From Candidatus Paraburkholderia calva (GTDB taxonomy: Bacteria; Pseudomonadota; Gammaproteobacteria; Burkholderiales; Burkholderiaceae): a DNA stretch of 34,928 bases. The notes under the pieces are model-generated. The model was not told the DNA's origin, did no database searches, and saw nothing but the letters and a program-made list of their open reading frames with translations. The position numbers and the translations under genes are program-made. Shown here in pieces: positions 27,248 through 34,928 of this stretch (the stretch's first letter is position 1; the number at the start of each line of letters is the position of its first letter). Where the stretch lies: the NCBI GenBank assembly GCA_001184395.1, contig LFLF01000028.1, forward strand, positions 1 through 34,928, in the 5' to 3' direction.

Positions 27248-28606
27248 TCAGCTCTTCTTCTTGGTCGGCCGGACATAGTCCGTGCGGCTGACCTGATTCT
27301 TTTCGTTCAGCACCAGTTTGCCTTCGCTGACGTCCTTCCAAACCGTCGTGCCCGCCGCGATGGTCACGCCGTTCGCCACGCGCACCGGCGCAACGAGTTG
27401 TGTGTCCGAGCCGACGAATACGTCATCGCCGATGATCGTGCGATGCTTGTTCGCGCCATCGTAATTGCAGGTGATCGTGCCCGCGCCGATGTTGGTGCGC
27501 GCGCCGATATCCGCGTCGCCAATATAGGTGAGATGGTTTGCCTTGGCGCCGCGGCTGAGCACCGCATTCTTCACTTCGACGAAGTTGCCGACGTGCGCTT
27601 CGTCGCCGAGCGCGGCGCCGGGACGCAGCCTCGTGTACGGGCCGAGTACGACCTTCGAGCCGGCGGTCGCGTCTTCGATATGCGTGTAGGCGTCCACGCG
27701 CGTGCCCGCGCCGATGACAGCATTGCGGATCACGCAGTTCGGGCCGATGCTCACGTTGTCGCCCAGTGTCACACGGCCTTCGAACACGCAGTTCACGTCG
27801 ATCGAGACATCCGCGCCGCATTCGAGCGAGCCGCGCACGTCGATCCGCGCCGGATCGGCGAGCGTCACGCCGGCCTCCAGCAGCGCATACGCGACATTGC
27901 GCTGATGCACGCGCTCCAGTTCCGCGAGTTGCACCTTGCTGTTCACGCCGAGCGTTTCCCACTCGGCGTCCGGCTGCGCGGTGACCACTTCGATGCCCGC
28001 GTCGATGGCGTGCTCGACCACATCGGTCAGATAGAACTCGCCTTGCGAATTGTCGTTCTTAAGCGCCGCGAGCCAGTCTGCCAGTTGACGCGTCGGTGTC
28101 ACGATGATGCCCGTATTGATCTCAGCGATCTCCAGTTCGTCTTGCGTCGCATCTTTTTGTTCGATGATCTTTTGCACGCTGCCTTTCGCGTTGCGCACGA
28201 TGCGCCCGTAGCCTGCCGGATCGTCCACCGTGACGGTCAGCACGCCGTAACGCTCGGACCCGGCGGCGAGCAAACGCTTGAGCGTGCTCGTGCGCGTGAG
28301 CGGCACATCACCGTACAGCACCAGCGTGGGAACCGAGGGATCGAGCAGCGGCAAGGCCTGCTGTACGGCATGGCCGGTGCCGAGTTGCCGGTCTTGCGCA
28401 GCGAACTGCACATCCGGCGCGCCGACGGCTTCGCGGACCTGCTCCGCGCCGTGCCCGACGACCACGACGAGGCGCGTCGGGGCGAGCGTGCGCGCCGTAT
28501 CGATGACATGAGAGAGAAGCGGCTGGCCCGCCAACGAATGAAGCACTTTCGGCAGTGCGGAACGCATGCGCTTGCCCATGCCAGCAGCCAGAATCACGAT
28601 ATTCAT
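27248..28606 (-). CDS. glmU: Bifunctional GlcNAc-1-phosphate uridyltransferase / glucosamine-1-phosphate acetyltransferase
   Basis: The protein makes UDP-GlcNAc by acetylating glucosamine-1-phosphate and then transferring UMP. Its 452 residues start [20 protein letters not shown] (nucleotide-binding G-x-G-x-R-M), with [13 protein letters not shown] and [10 protein letters not shown] in the uridyltransferase part (1-230). A left-handed beta-helix of hexapeptide repeats follows ([35 protein letters not shown]) with [12 protein letters not shown] and [13 protein letters not shown] of the acetyltransferase site. It forms an operon with glmS. The frame is open throughout, in contrast to ttcA just upstream. 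Confidence 0.97.
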   Translation of the reverse strand: MNIVILAAGMGKRMRSALPKVLHSLAGQPLLSHVIDTARTLAPTRLVVVVGHGAEQVREAVGAPDVQFAAQDRQLGTGHAVQQALPLLDPSVPTLVLYGDVPLTRTSTLKRLLAAGSERYGVLTVTVDDPAGYGRIVRNAKGSVQKIIEQKDATQDELEIAEINTGIIVTPTRQLADWLAALKNDNSQGEFYLTDVVEHAIDAGIEVVTAQPDAEWETLGVNSKVQLAELERVHQRNVAYALLEAGVTLADPARIDVRGSLECGADVSIDVNCVFEGRVTLGDNVSIGPNCVIRNAVIGAGTRVDAYTHIEDATAGSKVVLGPYTRLRPGAALGDEAHVGNFVEVKNAVLSRGAKANHLTYIGDADIGARTNIGAGTITCNYDGANKHRTIIGDDVFVGSDTQLVAPVRVANGVTIAAGTTVWKDVSEGKLVLNEKNQVSRTDYVRPTKKKS

Positions 28607-28717
28607 CGCTGAAATGTTGCTGAATTTGAAGAGACGGTCATGGTAGCACGCAGATTCCGCAGCGCAGCGCCTCGTGCGACGCCGCCGAAAATGCTGCTGC
28701 GCCTTATCCGGCGCGGC

Positions 28718-29669
28718 TTACAGGTCGTCGAACTGAACGATGGAATGGCATTGGGCGCGCTCTGGGCGTCGCTTGCGCACGGTTTTTCGTCGAACGCGAT
28801 ATCGCCTTGTGGATCGGTGCGGCCGGTCGCGCGCGATTTCGAGAAACCGAACAGCTTGCGATCCATCCGATGCGACGGCACCACATTGGTGAGTGCGTTG
28901 AACATGTTGTCGGTGCGGCCCGGAAATCGCTTGTTCCATTCGTTAATGAGCGCCTTTATCTCAGCGCGCTTCAGGTTCGGCTGACTGCTGCACAGGTTGC
29001 ACGGAATGATCGGGAATTCGCGCAGTTCGGCGTATTTCTCGAGATCGCGTTCCTTCACGTAGGCGAGCGGGCGGATCACGACATTCTTGCCGTCTTCGAA
29101 TTGCAGCTTGGGCGGCATGCCCTTCAGCTTGCCGCCGTAGAACATGTTGAGCAGCAGCGTCTGCAAAATGTCGTCGCGATGATGGCCGAGCGCGATCTTG
29201 GTTGCCCCGAGTTCGCTCACCACGCGATACAGAATGCCGCGCCGCAGACGCGAGCCCAGCAAGCAGGTCGTCTTGCCTTCCGGCCAGCCGCTTGACGATG
29301 CTGTACGTATCCTGATTCTCGATATGGAATGTCGAGCTTGCTCCGATAGTCCGGCAGCACGTGCTCCGGAAAGTCCAGCTGCTTCTGGTCGAGATTCACC
29401 GCGACGATATCGAAGTCGATTGGCGCGCGTTCGCGCAGGCTCATGAGGATATCGAGCATCGCGTAGCTATCTTTGCCGCCGGACAGGCAGACCATCACAC
29501 GGTCGCCGTGCTCGATCATGTTGAAGTCGCCGATCGTCTGGCCGATCTGCCGCGCGAGCCGCTTGAAGAGCTTGTTGTTCTCGTATGCTTCCTTTTGCTC
29601 CCGCTTCGTCAGCGGGTCGCGTGCGGACTTGTCGTGGTCGAGCGTTTCGGTCGTGTCGCGCGCGTTCAT
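28718..29669 (-). pseudogene. ttcA: tRNA 2-thiocytidine synthase TtcA, frameshifted and lacking a cluster cysteine
   Basis: TtcA thiolates C32 of certain tRNAs. ATG 29669 opens [20 protein letters not shown], then [18 protein letters not shown] (the SGGxDS PP-loop) and FPEHVLPDY. Near 29330 small deletions shift the frame (expected [14 protein letters not shown] appears out of frame). A second shift near 29270 brings [20 protein letters not shown] and [20 protein letters not shown]. The second Cys of the CxxC cluster motif is Gly (GGC at 29256-29254). A final shift near 28735 displaces the end IVQFDDL. Its start overlaps the folB stop by ATGA, so it was translated in step with folB. Confidence 0.88.
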
Positions 29670-30067
29670 GCTCGCTCTTCCTTGATGCGGAAGACTTCGA
29701 CGCCCACCGCGTCGCAATCGGGATAGACGTCGGGCTTTTCCGTTGATACCGCGACGGCGCGTACGCTCGGATGCCCCAGCAACGCTGCCGCGACGTCATC
29801 GCACAGCGTTTCCTGCAGATGGATATGGCCGAGCTTCACGCGATCCGCGATGGTCGAACGCATGAAGTCGTAATCGATCACTTCCTGCAACTTGTCCGCG
29901 ACCGGTGTCGACAGCGCGAGCGGCACGTACAGTTCGACGTTGATCACGACGCGTTGCTCGCCGCGCTTCTCGAAGTCATGCACACCGATGTTGATGCGCA
30001 CTTCGTAGTTGCGCAGAAAAAGCCGACGGCAATCGGTCAGCCGGGGGTGCGAAAGAGCGACAAGCAT
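29666..30067 (-). CDS. folB: Dihydroneopterin aldolase (FolB)
   Basis: The enzyme splits 7,8-dihydroneopterin to 6-hydroxymethyl-dihydropterin in folate synthesis. The 133-residue product has the family motifs [20 protein letters not shown] (substrate-binding Glu), [43 protein letters not shown] and [20 protein letters not shown] (catalytic Lys in the STEKP loop). It is intact. The stop overlaps the ttcA start, and the SDR gene at 30086 lies 18 bases upstream on the same strand, so SDR-folB-ttcA form one transcript. Confidence 0.93.
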   Translation of the reverse strand: MLVALSHPRLTDCRRLFLRNYEVRINIGVHDFEKRGEQRVVINVELYVPLALSTPVADKLQEVIDYDFMRSTIADRVKLGHIHLQETLCDDVAAALLGHPSVRAVAVSTEKPDVYPDCDAVGVEVFRIKEERA

Positions 30068-30085
30068 GTGTTTCCCAATAGTGAT

Positions 30086-30937
30086 TCAGGGCACGTTCCG
30101 TTGGTTCGCGCCGAACATGTACATCACGTCGCGCGGGCTCGGCACCAGATGCTGGCCGCCATCGACCACCAGCATCGAGCCGGTGACGCCGTGCGCGTTT
30201 GCCAGATAGCACGCAGCCTGCGCTACGTCTTCCACGCGCGACGCACGGTTCAGCGGCGTCACGCGATGCGCCGCTTCGAACGACTCGGGCGTCTGTCCCA
30301 CCGAAATCAGCGTCAGGCCCGGCGCGAGGCCCACCACGCGCAGTTTCGGCCCCAGCGCCTGCGCCAGCGCGACGGTGGCGTTTTCGAGCGCTGCCTTGGT
30401 CAGCGTGTACGACAGGTAATCCGGATTCATGTTGTACAGCTTTTGATCGAGCACATTGATGACGACGCCGCGCCTTGTGTCGTCGTGCGCGGCTTCGTCG
30501 GGCGTGATCTCGTGCAGCATGCGCGCGAGCAGCACGGGCGCGGCGACGTTCACGGCGGTCATTTCCAGCAGTTTGGCGTAGCCGAAATCCGTCGCGGTGT
30601 CTTCGTCGAATTGCGATGCGCAATTCACCACGCAATTCAGTCCGCCGAAGGCTTCGACGCACGCCGGCACGAGCCGCGCGACCTGCGCTTCGATGCCGAG
30701 ATCCGCCTTCAGTGCGACGGCGCGCCGTCCGAGCGCTTCGATTTCGGCGACGGCATCGCGCGCATCGGCTCCCGAGCCGCCGTAGTGCACGGCGACATTC
30801 CAGCCCTGATGCGCAAATTCCAGCGCGATGCCGCGCCCGACTCGCTTCGCCGCGCCGGTCACGAGAACCGCGCGAGGACGGGGGTCGGAAGCAGAAGACG
30901 GCGAGTTGGCGGAAGAAAACGGCGTGGGAGCGCTCAT
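30086..30937 (-). CDS. Short-chain dehydrogenase/reductase, pteridine-reductase-like (FolM type)
   Basis: The 283-residue protein starts with a disordered Ser/Pro tail (MSAPTPFSSANSPSSAS), then the Rossmann motif VLVTGAAKRVGRGIALEFAH (GxxxGxG-type), NCVVNCASQFDED (NNAG-like), and the catalytic YLSYTLTKAALENAT (YxxxK). The TGAAKRVG form and the location beside folB suggest a pteridine or dihydromonapterin/dihydrofolate reductase; this is inference. It is divergent from the methyltransferase gene with 13 bases between the start codons, so promoters must lie inside the facing genes. Intact. Confidence 0.88.
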   Translation of the reverse strand: MSAPTPFSSANSPSSASDPRPRAVLVTGAAKRVGRGIALEFAHQGWNVAVHYGGSGADARDAVAEIEALGRRAVALKADLGIEAQVARLVPACVEAFGGLNCVVNCASQFDEDTATDFGYAKLLEMTAVNVAAPVLLARMLHEITPDEAAHDDTRRGVVINVLDQKLYNMNPDYLSYTLTKAALENATVALAQALGPKLRVVGLAPGLTLISVGQTPESFEAAHRVTPLNRASRVEDVAQAACYLANAHGVTGSMLVVDGGQHLVPSPRDVMYMFGANQRNVP

Positions 30938-30950
30938 TTACAATATTGGG

Positions 30951-32159
30951 ATGAATGCGAATGCTCGAAAGACCGACAGTTTACCTGCTCCGGGTGCTGA
31001 AGCGCTCGCGCAATCTGAAGCGTTGACCGACCTGATCCGCGAGCGCATCGTCGCGGCGGGCGGCTGGTTGTCGTTCGATCGTTATATGGATCTAGCGCTT
31101 TACGCGCCGGGTCTCGGCTATTACGGCGGCGGCACGACGAAATTCGGGCGGCGCGCGGAAGATGGCAGCGATTTTGTCACCGCGCCGGAGCTTTCCCCGC
31201 TCTTCGCGACGACGCTCGCGTGGCCGGTCGCACAGGCCTTGCGCGACAGCGCCACACGGCATCTGATGGAGTTCGGCGCGGGCACCGGCAAGCTCGCGGC
31301 GGGCTTGCTCAAGGCGCTGCATGATCTGGGCGTGGAGTTCGGCACTTACTCGATCGTGGATTTGTCCGGCAAGTTGCGAGTGCGGCAGCGCGAGACCATC
31401 GAGAAACTGGCGCCGGCGTTCGCCCACAAGGTCGAATGGCTCGATGCGTTGCCGGACGCTTTCGAAGGTGTCGTGATCGGCAACGAAGTGCTCGATGCAA
31501 TGCCGGTAAGGCTCGTGGTGCGCAAACTCGGCGCGTGGCACGAGCGCGGCGTGGTGTGGCTCGACGGACGTTTCGCGTTCGACGACCGGCCCGTGGCGTT
31601 GGATGCGCAAGTCGAGCTGATCGATACCGCGATCGACGAAGCGAACGACGAGGAGTCATTTGCCGAGTATCTGACGGAGACGCACGAGGCAGCGCTCGGC
31701 TTTACCAAGACCGTTTGCACGATGCTCACGCGCGGGGCGGCGTTTTTTATCGATTACGGATTCCCGCGGCGCGAGTTTTGTCATGCGCAGCGGGCCGCGG
31801 GGACATTGATGTGCCATTACCGGCATCGCGCGCACGTCGATCCGTTTTTGTATCCGGGATTGCAGGACATTACCGCGCATGTTGAATTCACCGGCATCGC
31901 CGAGGCGGGGACGGAGACCGGGGCGGACTTGCTCGGGTTCACGTCGCAGGCGCGGTTTCTGATGAATGCCGGTATCACCGATGTGCTCGATGAACTCGAT
32001 CCTTCCGATGTCAAACAGTTTTTGCCTGCGGCTAATGCGGTACAGAAGCTTTTGTCGGAAGCCGAGATGGGCGAGCTGTTCAAGGTGATCGCGTTTTCGC
32101 GCGGTATCGAGGGGACGCTCGAGGCGTTTTCCACCGGCGATCGGTCGCATACGCTATGA
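30951..32159 (+). CDS. MidA/NDUFAF7-family SAM-dependent methyltransferase (DUF185)
   Basis: The 402-residue frame begins MNANARKTDSLPAPGAEALA. The family pattern follows: AGGWLSFDRYMDLALYAPGL with GYYGG, SDFVTAPELSPLFATTLA, then the SAM site HLMEFGAGTGKLAAGLLKAL, VVIGNEVLDAMPVRLV and FIDYGFPRREF. The mitochondrial homologue methylates an arginine of complex I subunit NDUFS2 during assembly; the bacterial target is unproven. It is intact and may be co-transcribed with the DUF2905 gene 10 bases downstream. Confidence 0.9.
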   Translation: MNANARKTDSLPAPGAEALAQSEALTDLIRERIVAAGGWLSFDRYMDLALYAPGLGYYGGGTTKFGRRAEDGSDFVTAPELSPLFATTLAWPVAQALRDSATRHLMEFGAGTGKLAAGLLKALHDLGVEFGTYSIVDLSGKLRVRQRETIEKLAPAFAHKVEWLDALPDAFEGVVIGNEVLDAMPVRLVVRKLGAWHERGVVWLDGRFAFDDRPVALDAQVELIDTAIDEANDEESFAEYLTETHEAALGFTKTVCTMLTRGAAFFIDYGFPRREFCHAQRAAGTLMCHYRHRAHVDPFLYPGLQDITAHVEFTGIAEAGTETGADLLGFTSQARFLMNAGITDVLDELDPSDVKQFLPAANAVQKLLSEAEMGELFKVIAFSRGIEGTLEAFSTGDRSHTL

Positions 32160-32169
32160 GGTCGCGAAT

Positions 32170-32364
32170 ATGATTCGCTGGGTACTCACCATGTTCATCG
32201 CGCTTGCGATTCTTTCCGGGTCAATGCCCTGGCTTCGGAAGATCGGAATTGGACGCTTGCCCGGCGATATCAATCTTCGCTTTTGCGAGAAGGAGTATTC
32301 GTTTCCTTTTATGTGGACTTTGGTTTTGTCGATCGTTCTTTCGTTGATTGCGCGGATGCTGTGA
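32170..32364 (+). CDS. DUF2905 small membrane protein
   Basis: A 64-residue protein with two hydrophobic helices (IRWVLTMFIALAILSGSM; FMWTLVLSIVLSLIARML) on either side of the family motif GRLPGDINLRF. ATG 32170 follows GTCGCGAATATG without a strong ribosome site, but the family start matches. It is intact and probably an inner-membrane protein. The function of the family is unknown. Confidence 0.9.
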   Translation: MIRWVLTMFIALAILSGSMPWLRKIGIGRLPGDINLRFCEKEYSFPFMWTLVLSIVLSLIARML

Positions 32365-32481
32365 GGCTTTTGGGGGGTTATTGCCGTGGGAGTTTTCGAT
32401 TGGCGGCGTCGCCACGCTGCGTCTTTTATTGCGGTAACCGACCACAAAACCCCGAGACGCCTACGGCACAAAAAAGCACCC

Positions 32482-33475
32482 TCACCCACCCAACCCCCTC
32501 TTGCAATTGACGATAGCGGTTTCAGAAAGATCCACCTCCCGCAACAGCTTGAATAGTGTTTCATCGTTGATCGCTTGAGCGGCGCGCAGCCGCAGCAATT
32601 CAGCGCGCTCAGCCCCCAGCGCGGCCATTTTCAACCGCGTCTCGACCATCTCGCTCTTCTTGGCAGCGACCCGGGGCGCTTCCTTATTCCCGAGCGATTC
32701 CAGCCGCCGCTCGTACATTACCATGACACGCGCAGTCAAATCCGCACATCGCGCGGACGCGGTTTCGTCCATCTGCTCGACGAGTTCGTCATGCGTATCG
32801 TCGATCGTGCGAATCACGGCCTGGGCCGCGCGGTGCCGCGCCATGCGTTCCTCGGTCGCGTGTGGATTGCACAAGTGCTTCGCACCACGCAGCAAGATCG
32901 GCAGGCCGACCACCGCGATCAGCAGCGAAGCCAGAATCATTGCCGAGGCAATGAAAATCGCCAGATCGCATCCTTCCAGCGGCGTGCCGTTGTCCAGCGT
33001 CACCGGCAGCGATAACACGCCCGCCAGCGTCACCGCGCGCGCATGCCGCAATGGTCGTCATCGCCAGCGTGCGAAACCCCGGCGCCGCGCTTTCGATGCC
33101 GTGCTTCACCGCACTGCGGCTCGCGAACCAGCGTAGGCAGTACACCCACACGAAGCGCAGCGCATACAGCGCCAGCACCGTCGCGACGACATAGCTGATC
33201 AGCAGGCCGACCTGCCGCGAGCCGTCGTGATGCGCTTCGATCAGCGTCTGCCCGAGAATGTGCGGAAACTGCAGCCCGGGCAGGATGAACACCATGCCGT
33301 TGAAGACGAATTCGATCATCGTTCAAGTATTCGCCATGCGCACGCGCACCACGCTCGGAATGCCGTCGCGCAGGCTCTAGATGTTCATCATCATGCCGCC
33401 GGACATCGCCGCCAGAATGCCCGAACAGTCGATGCGCTCCGCTACCACATAAGCGGCGAAAGGGATCATTGACGC
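32482..33475 (-). pseudogene. CPA1-type Na+/H+ antiporter, 5'-truncated and interrupted
   Basis: The remaining part begins near 33475 with SMIPFAAYVVAERIDCSGIL (helices of the CPA1 core), TAG at 33379-33377, then a TGA at 33325-33323 where Trp is expected, MIEFVFNGMVFILPGLQFPH, VGLLISYVVATVLALYALRF, and a frame break near 33055 before VTLAGVLSLPVTL and IASAMILASLLIAVVGLPIL. A soluble C-terminus with MARHRAAQAVIRTIDDTHDE and ARVMVMYERRLESL follows. The N-terminal 250-300 residues expected in the family are not recognisable upstream. It exchanged Na+ for H+ across the inner membrane. Confidence 0.8.
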
Positions 33476-34031
33476 GGCCTATCTCCGCCAGCGCGAACGA
33501 AAGCGCCCGAAGCCCAAGGTGAAGCCGCGCCCTATCTCGAACGCTGCCGCGAATCGAGATGCCCGGTTTGCCGCGAGAGTTGAAGCTGTACGACTGGCCC
33601 ACCTAGATCGGCAGGACGCTATAGCGCGAGGCATGAGATTCAAGGTTGATAAGGCGTGGCCGTATGCTGCGATACGACATGGCGGCTGAAGTGTCGAAAA
33701 CCGCAGGATTATTGACTGATGTTCCAAGTGAACCGGAAACGTTTTGAATCGCAGAAACAGAAAAGCCGTAGGATTCCGGCCAGGGAACTCTACGGCTTTT
33801 GTTCATTAACGGCTATGCGGTGAGGCAACCGCACCCGCTAACATATTCTGCATCACCCTTCAAAAAAAGGGAGGGATTGGATGGATATGGAAGAAACGCC
33901 CTATTGTCCTACGGTTGTCCTACCGTGCATCAATGACTTCGATTATAGGCGGTCGTCTGTGTAACACAAAATAGCAGAATGGTCGCTTCGGACACTCCCG
34001 CTGCACGTCCGAGAGGCTTAGAACACGTTTC
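33476..34031. other. Region without an assignable gene
   Basis: A minus-strand frame crosses a TAG at 33605-33603 (ending SRYSVLPI, continuing VGQSYSFNSRGKPGISIR), which could be a remnant of another gene, but I recognise no family. The region also holds the hairpin at 33761-33800 and a near-exact tandem repeat, TTGTCCTACGG/TTGTCCTACCG, at 33904-33925. AT-rich runs around 33850-33990 look unlike coding sequence. Confidence 0.5.
33761..33800. terminator. Symmetrical terminator-like hairpin
   Basis: AAAAGCCGTAG (33761-33771) and CTACGGCTTTT (33790-33800) form an 11-bp stem with an 18-base loop. T runs follow on both strands, so it may stop transcription from either side. No intact gene ends next to it now. 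Confidence 0.65.
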
Positions 34032-34605
34032 TTAGTGCGTCCCGCCCTTCGCGGAGCGCGGCCTTTCGCCCGCTTCGGCCTGCCGGAGACCAGCCGCGCG
34101 AGTCCGTTCAACTTCCGCAATAAACTCGTGATCGAACGGCGGAATATTTTGGAGAAGTTCGTCAAGACTCGGAGCGCGTTTGGTGTTGCCCGCGTCATCA
34201 ATCACGGTAATGCCAAGCAGGACGTTCAGGCGGTCGATAGCCATAACCTTCACGGTATCCTTGACGCGCTCGCCGCGTAGGAACTTCAGGAGGTGATTAA
34301 TCACTTTCTTTTCGTTCCACAGTTCCGTGGGTTGGGCGTCCTTTAGGCGGGCCGCAAGACGCGCCTTAAAATACGGGTTATACTCAGCCGCCATCCCCAA
34401 CGCGTCCCGCATTATCCAGACTCGCATTGTATTTAATCATTTCGAATGCGTCGATAATCGCCAGATCGCGCGGAATGCCTTCGATCAGTAAATCCACGAA
34501 TTTGTCGAAGCACTCCGCGCACTCCTTCGCGAAGTCCGCGTCAACAAAATCGCCGGGGCTGTAATTGAGTTGGCTCAGGTTATTCGCCGTTTGTTTATCG
34601 CTAAT
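34032..34605 (-). pseudogene. Protein of unknown function, frameshifted
   Basis: Two frames join into one protein. The upstream part, near 34605 to 34430, reads SISDKQTANNLSQLNYSPGD, FVDADFAKECAECFDKFVDL and IPRDLAIIDAFEMIKYNA. After a shift near 34427 the rest continues RVWIMRDALGMAAEYNPYFK, ELWNEKKVINHLLKFLRGER, VMAIDRLNVLLGITVIDDAG and an end RPRSAKGGTH. No start codon is visible before SISDK. It is mostly helical and lies beside IS sequence; a phage or mobile-element origin is possible but only a guess. The part from ATG 34427 (131 codons) could still be translated. Confidence 0.5.
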
Positions 34606-34820
34606 GCTTTGATTCTACTATCGTTTTACATTGATTGGTCGCGCACTTTCGCCGTTCGATTACGCCGCAAATAATCGCCGGTTCAGAGCGGTTACACAGT
34701 CGATCCTGAACAATTCCTAAAGCTTTATCCCACCAAGCACTCCAGCCCAAACCATGTTGAGCGAATTGCAGGAAGCAGGCATATTAACGCTTAAATCCTG
34801 CATTTTTCGACGAGGTGCGG

Positions 34821-34928
34821 ATGGGTCCGAAGACGCCCGTGACCGAGGAAGATTTCTTCCGTCAACCGCTCGAGAACAGATCAACTTGAAGCATCCGCTG
34901 GTCGGCTTGGCTCGCGGGAAAACGTCGG
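34821..34928 (+). pseudogene. IS5-family transposase, N-terminal fragment with frameshift, cut by the window edge
   Basis: ATG 34821 opens MGPKTPVTEEDFFRQPLE and then breaks (NRSTS). The neighbouring frame gives REQINLKHPLVGLAR, matching the FRxxLxxxINLKHPLVRLA start of an IS5-family transposase. Small base losses near 34870 and 34900 disturb the frame. It differs from the transposase at the left edge, so it is a second element. A TGCAGGA/TCCTGCA inverted pair lies at about 34770-34802. Confidence 0.65.

Noticed and set aside
1-34928. Explaining all broken genes as sequencing error
   Set aside because: Many lesions are substitutions to stops, multi-base deletions or 9-14 bp duplications, and essential genes of up to 605 codons carry none. 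A few of the one-base indels in homopolymers (for example near 1576) could still be error.
1-34928. CRISPR arrays, rRNA genes or tRNA genes
   Set aside because: No regularly spaced repeats and no rRNA or complete tRNA structures were seen on either strand.

Overview
The window is GC-rich (by eye) and reads as Burkholderiaceae, in the Burkholderia/Paraburkholderia/Caballeronia group. The diagnostic loci are a short-form argC, folB with a pteridine-reductase-like SDR gene and a divergent midA-type methyltransferase, the glmU-glmS pair, a gudP-lactonase-gudD operon and IS5-family transposases typical of these bacteria. Its main property is decay. I reconstruct about 28 broken genes against about 14 intact ones. 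Long housekeeping genes (glmS, glmU, argC, folB, midA) are perfectly open, while neighbouring accessory and redox genes carry stops, frameshifts, small deletions and lost catalytic or cluster-binding residues. This is the pattern of a host-restricted or recently bottlenecked lineage early in genome reduction. Leaf-nodule or insect-associated Burkholderia/Caballeronia symbionts are the obvious comparison, but that assignment is inference.

Layout. 1-245: end of an IS5-family element. 390-1806: dead PEBP (YbhB-like) and flavodoxin-like genes. 1903-2856: intact argC with its terminator, then a candidate 59-nt small RNA on the minus strand with its own sigma70 promoter and terminator. 3078-6032: dead response regulator, intact secreted protein, dead beta-hydroxyacid dehydrogenase, dead Mut7-C gene and a dead small protein. 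6253-10442: dead MFS symporter, HiPIP, FAD oxidoreductase and AAA+ ATPase. 10845-12635: intact secreted protein, EEP-family hydrolase and response regulator. 12857-18526: dead alkB, RidA, diguanylate cyclase, arsC, cupin and DUF72 genes and two dead secreted proteins, around an intact mgtC/sapB; one dead secreted-protein gene has a sigma54-type promoter. 18561-19595: a toxin/immunity-like pair with the large gene intact and the small gene frameshifted. 19834-24524: glucarate operon in which the transporter, dehydratase and regulator are dead but the lactonase is intact. 24890-32364: cell-wall precursor (glmS, glmU), folate (folB, SDR), tRNA thiolation (ttcA, dead) and midA/DUF2905 block. 32482-34928: dead Na+/H+ antiporter, an unexplained stretch, a frameshifted gene of unknown function and the start of a second, broken IS5-family transposase.

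How the genes work together. The surviving functions are arginine synthesis, UDP-GlcNAc synthesis, folate synthesis and a few regulators or secreted proteins. The lost functions are sugar-acid use, arsenate reduction, alkylation repair, cyclic-di-GMP synthesis, tRNA 2-thiocytidine formation and ion/organic-acid transport. All gene calls come from reading the translations and reconstructing frames by eye; no database search was run.
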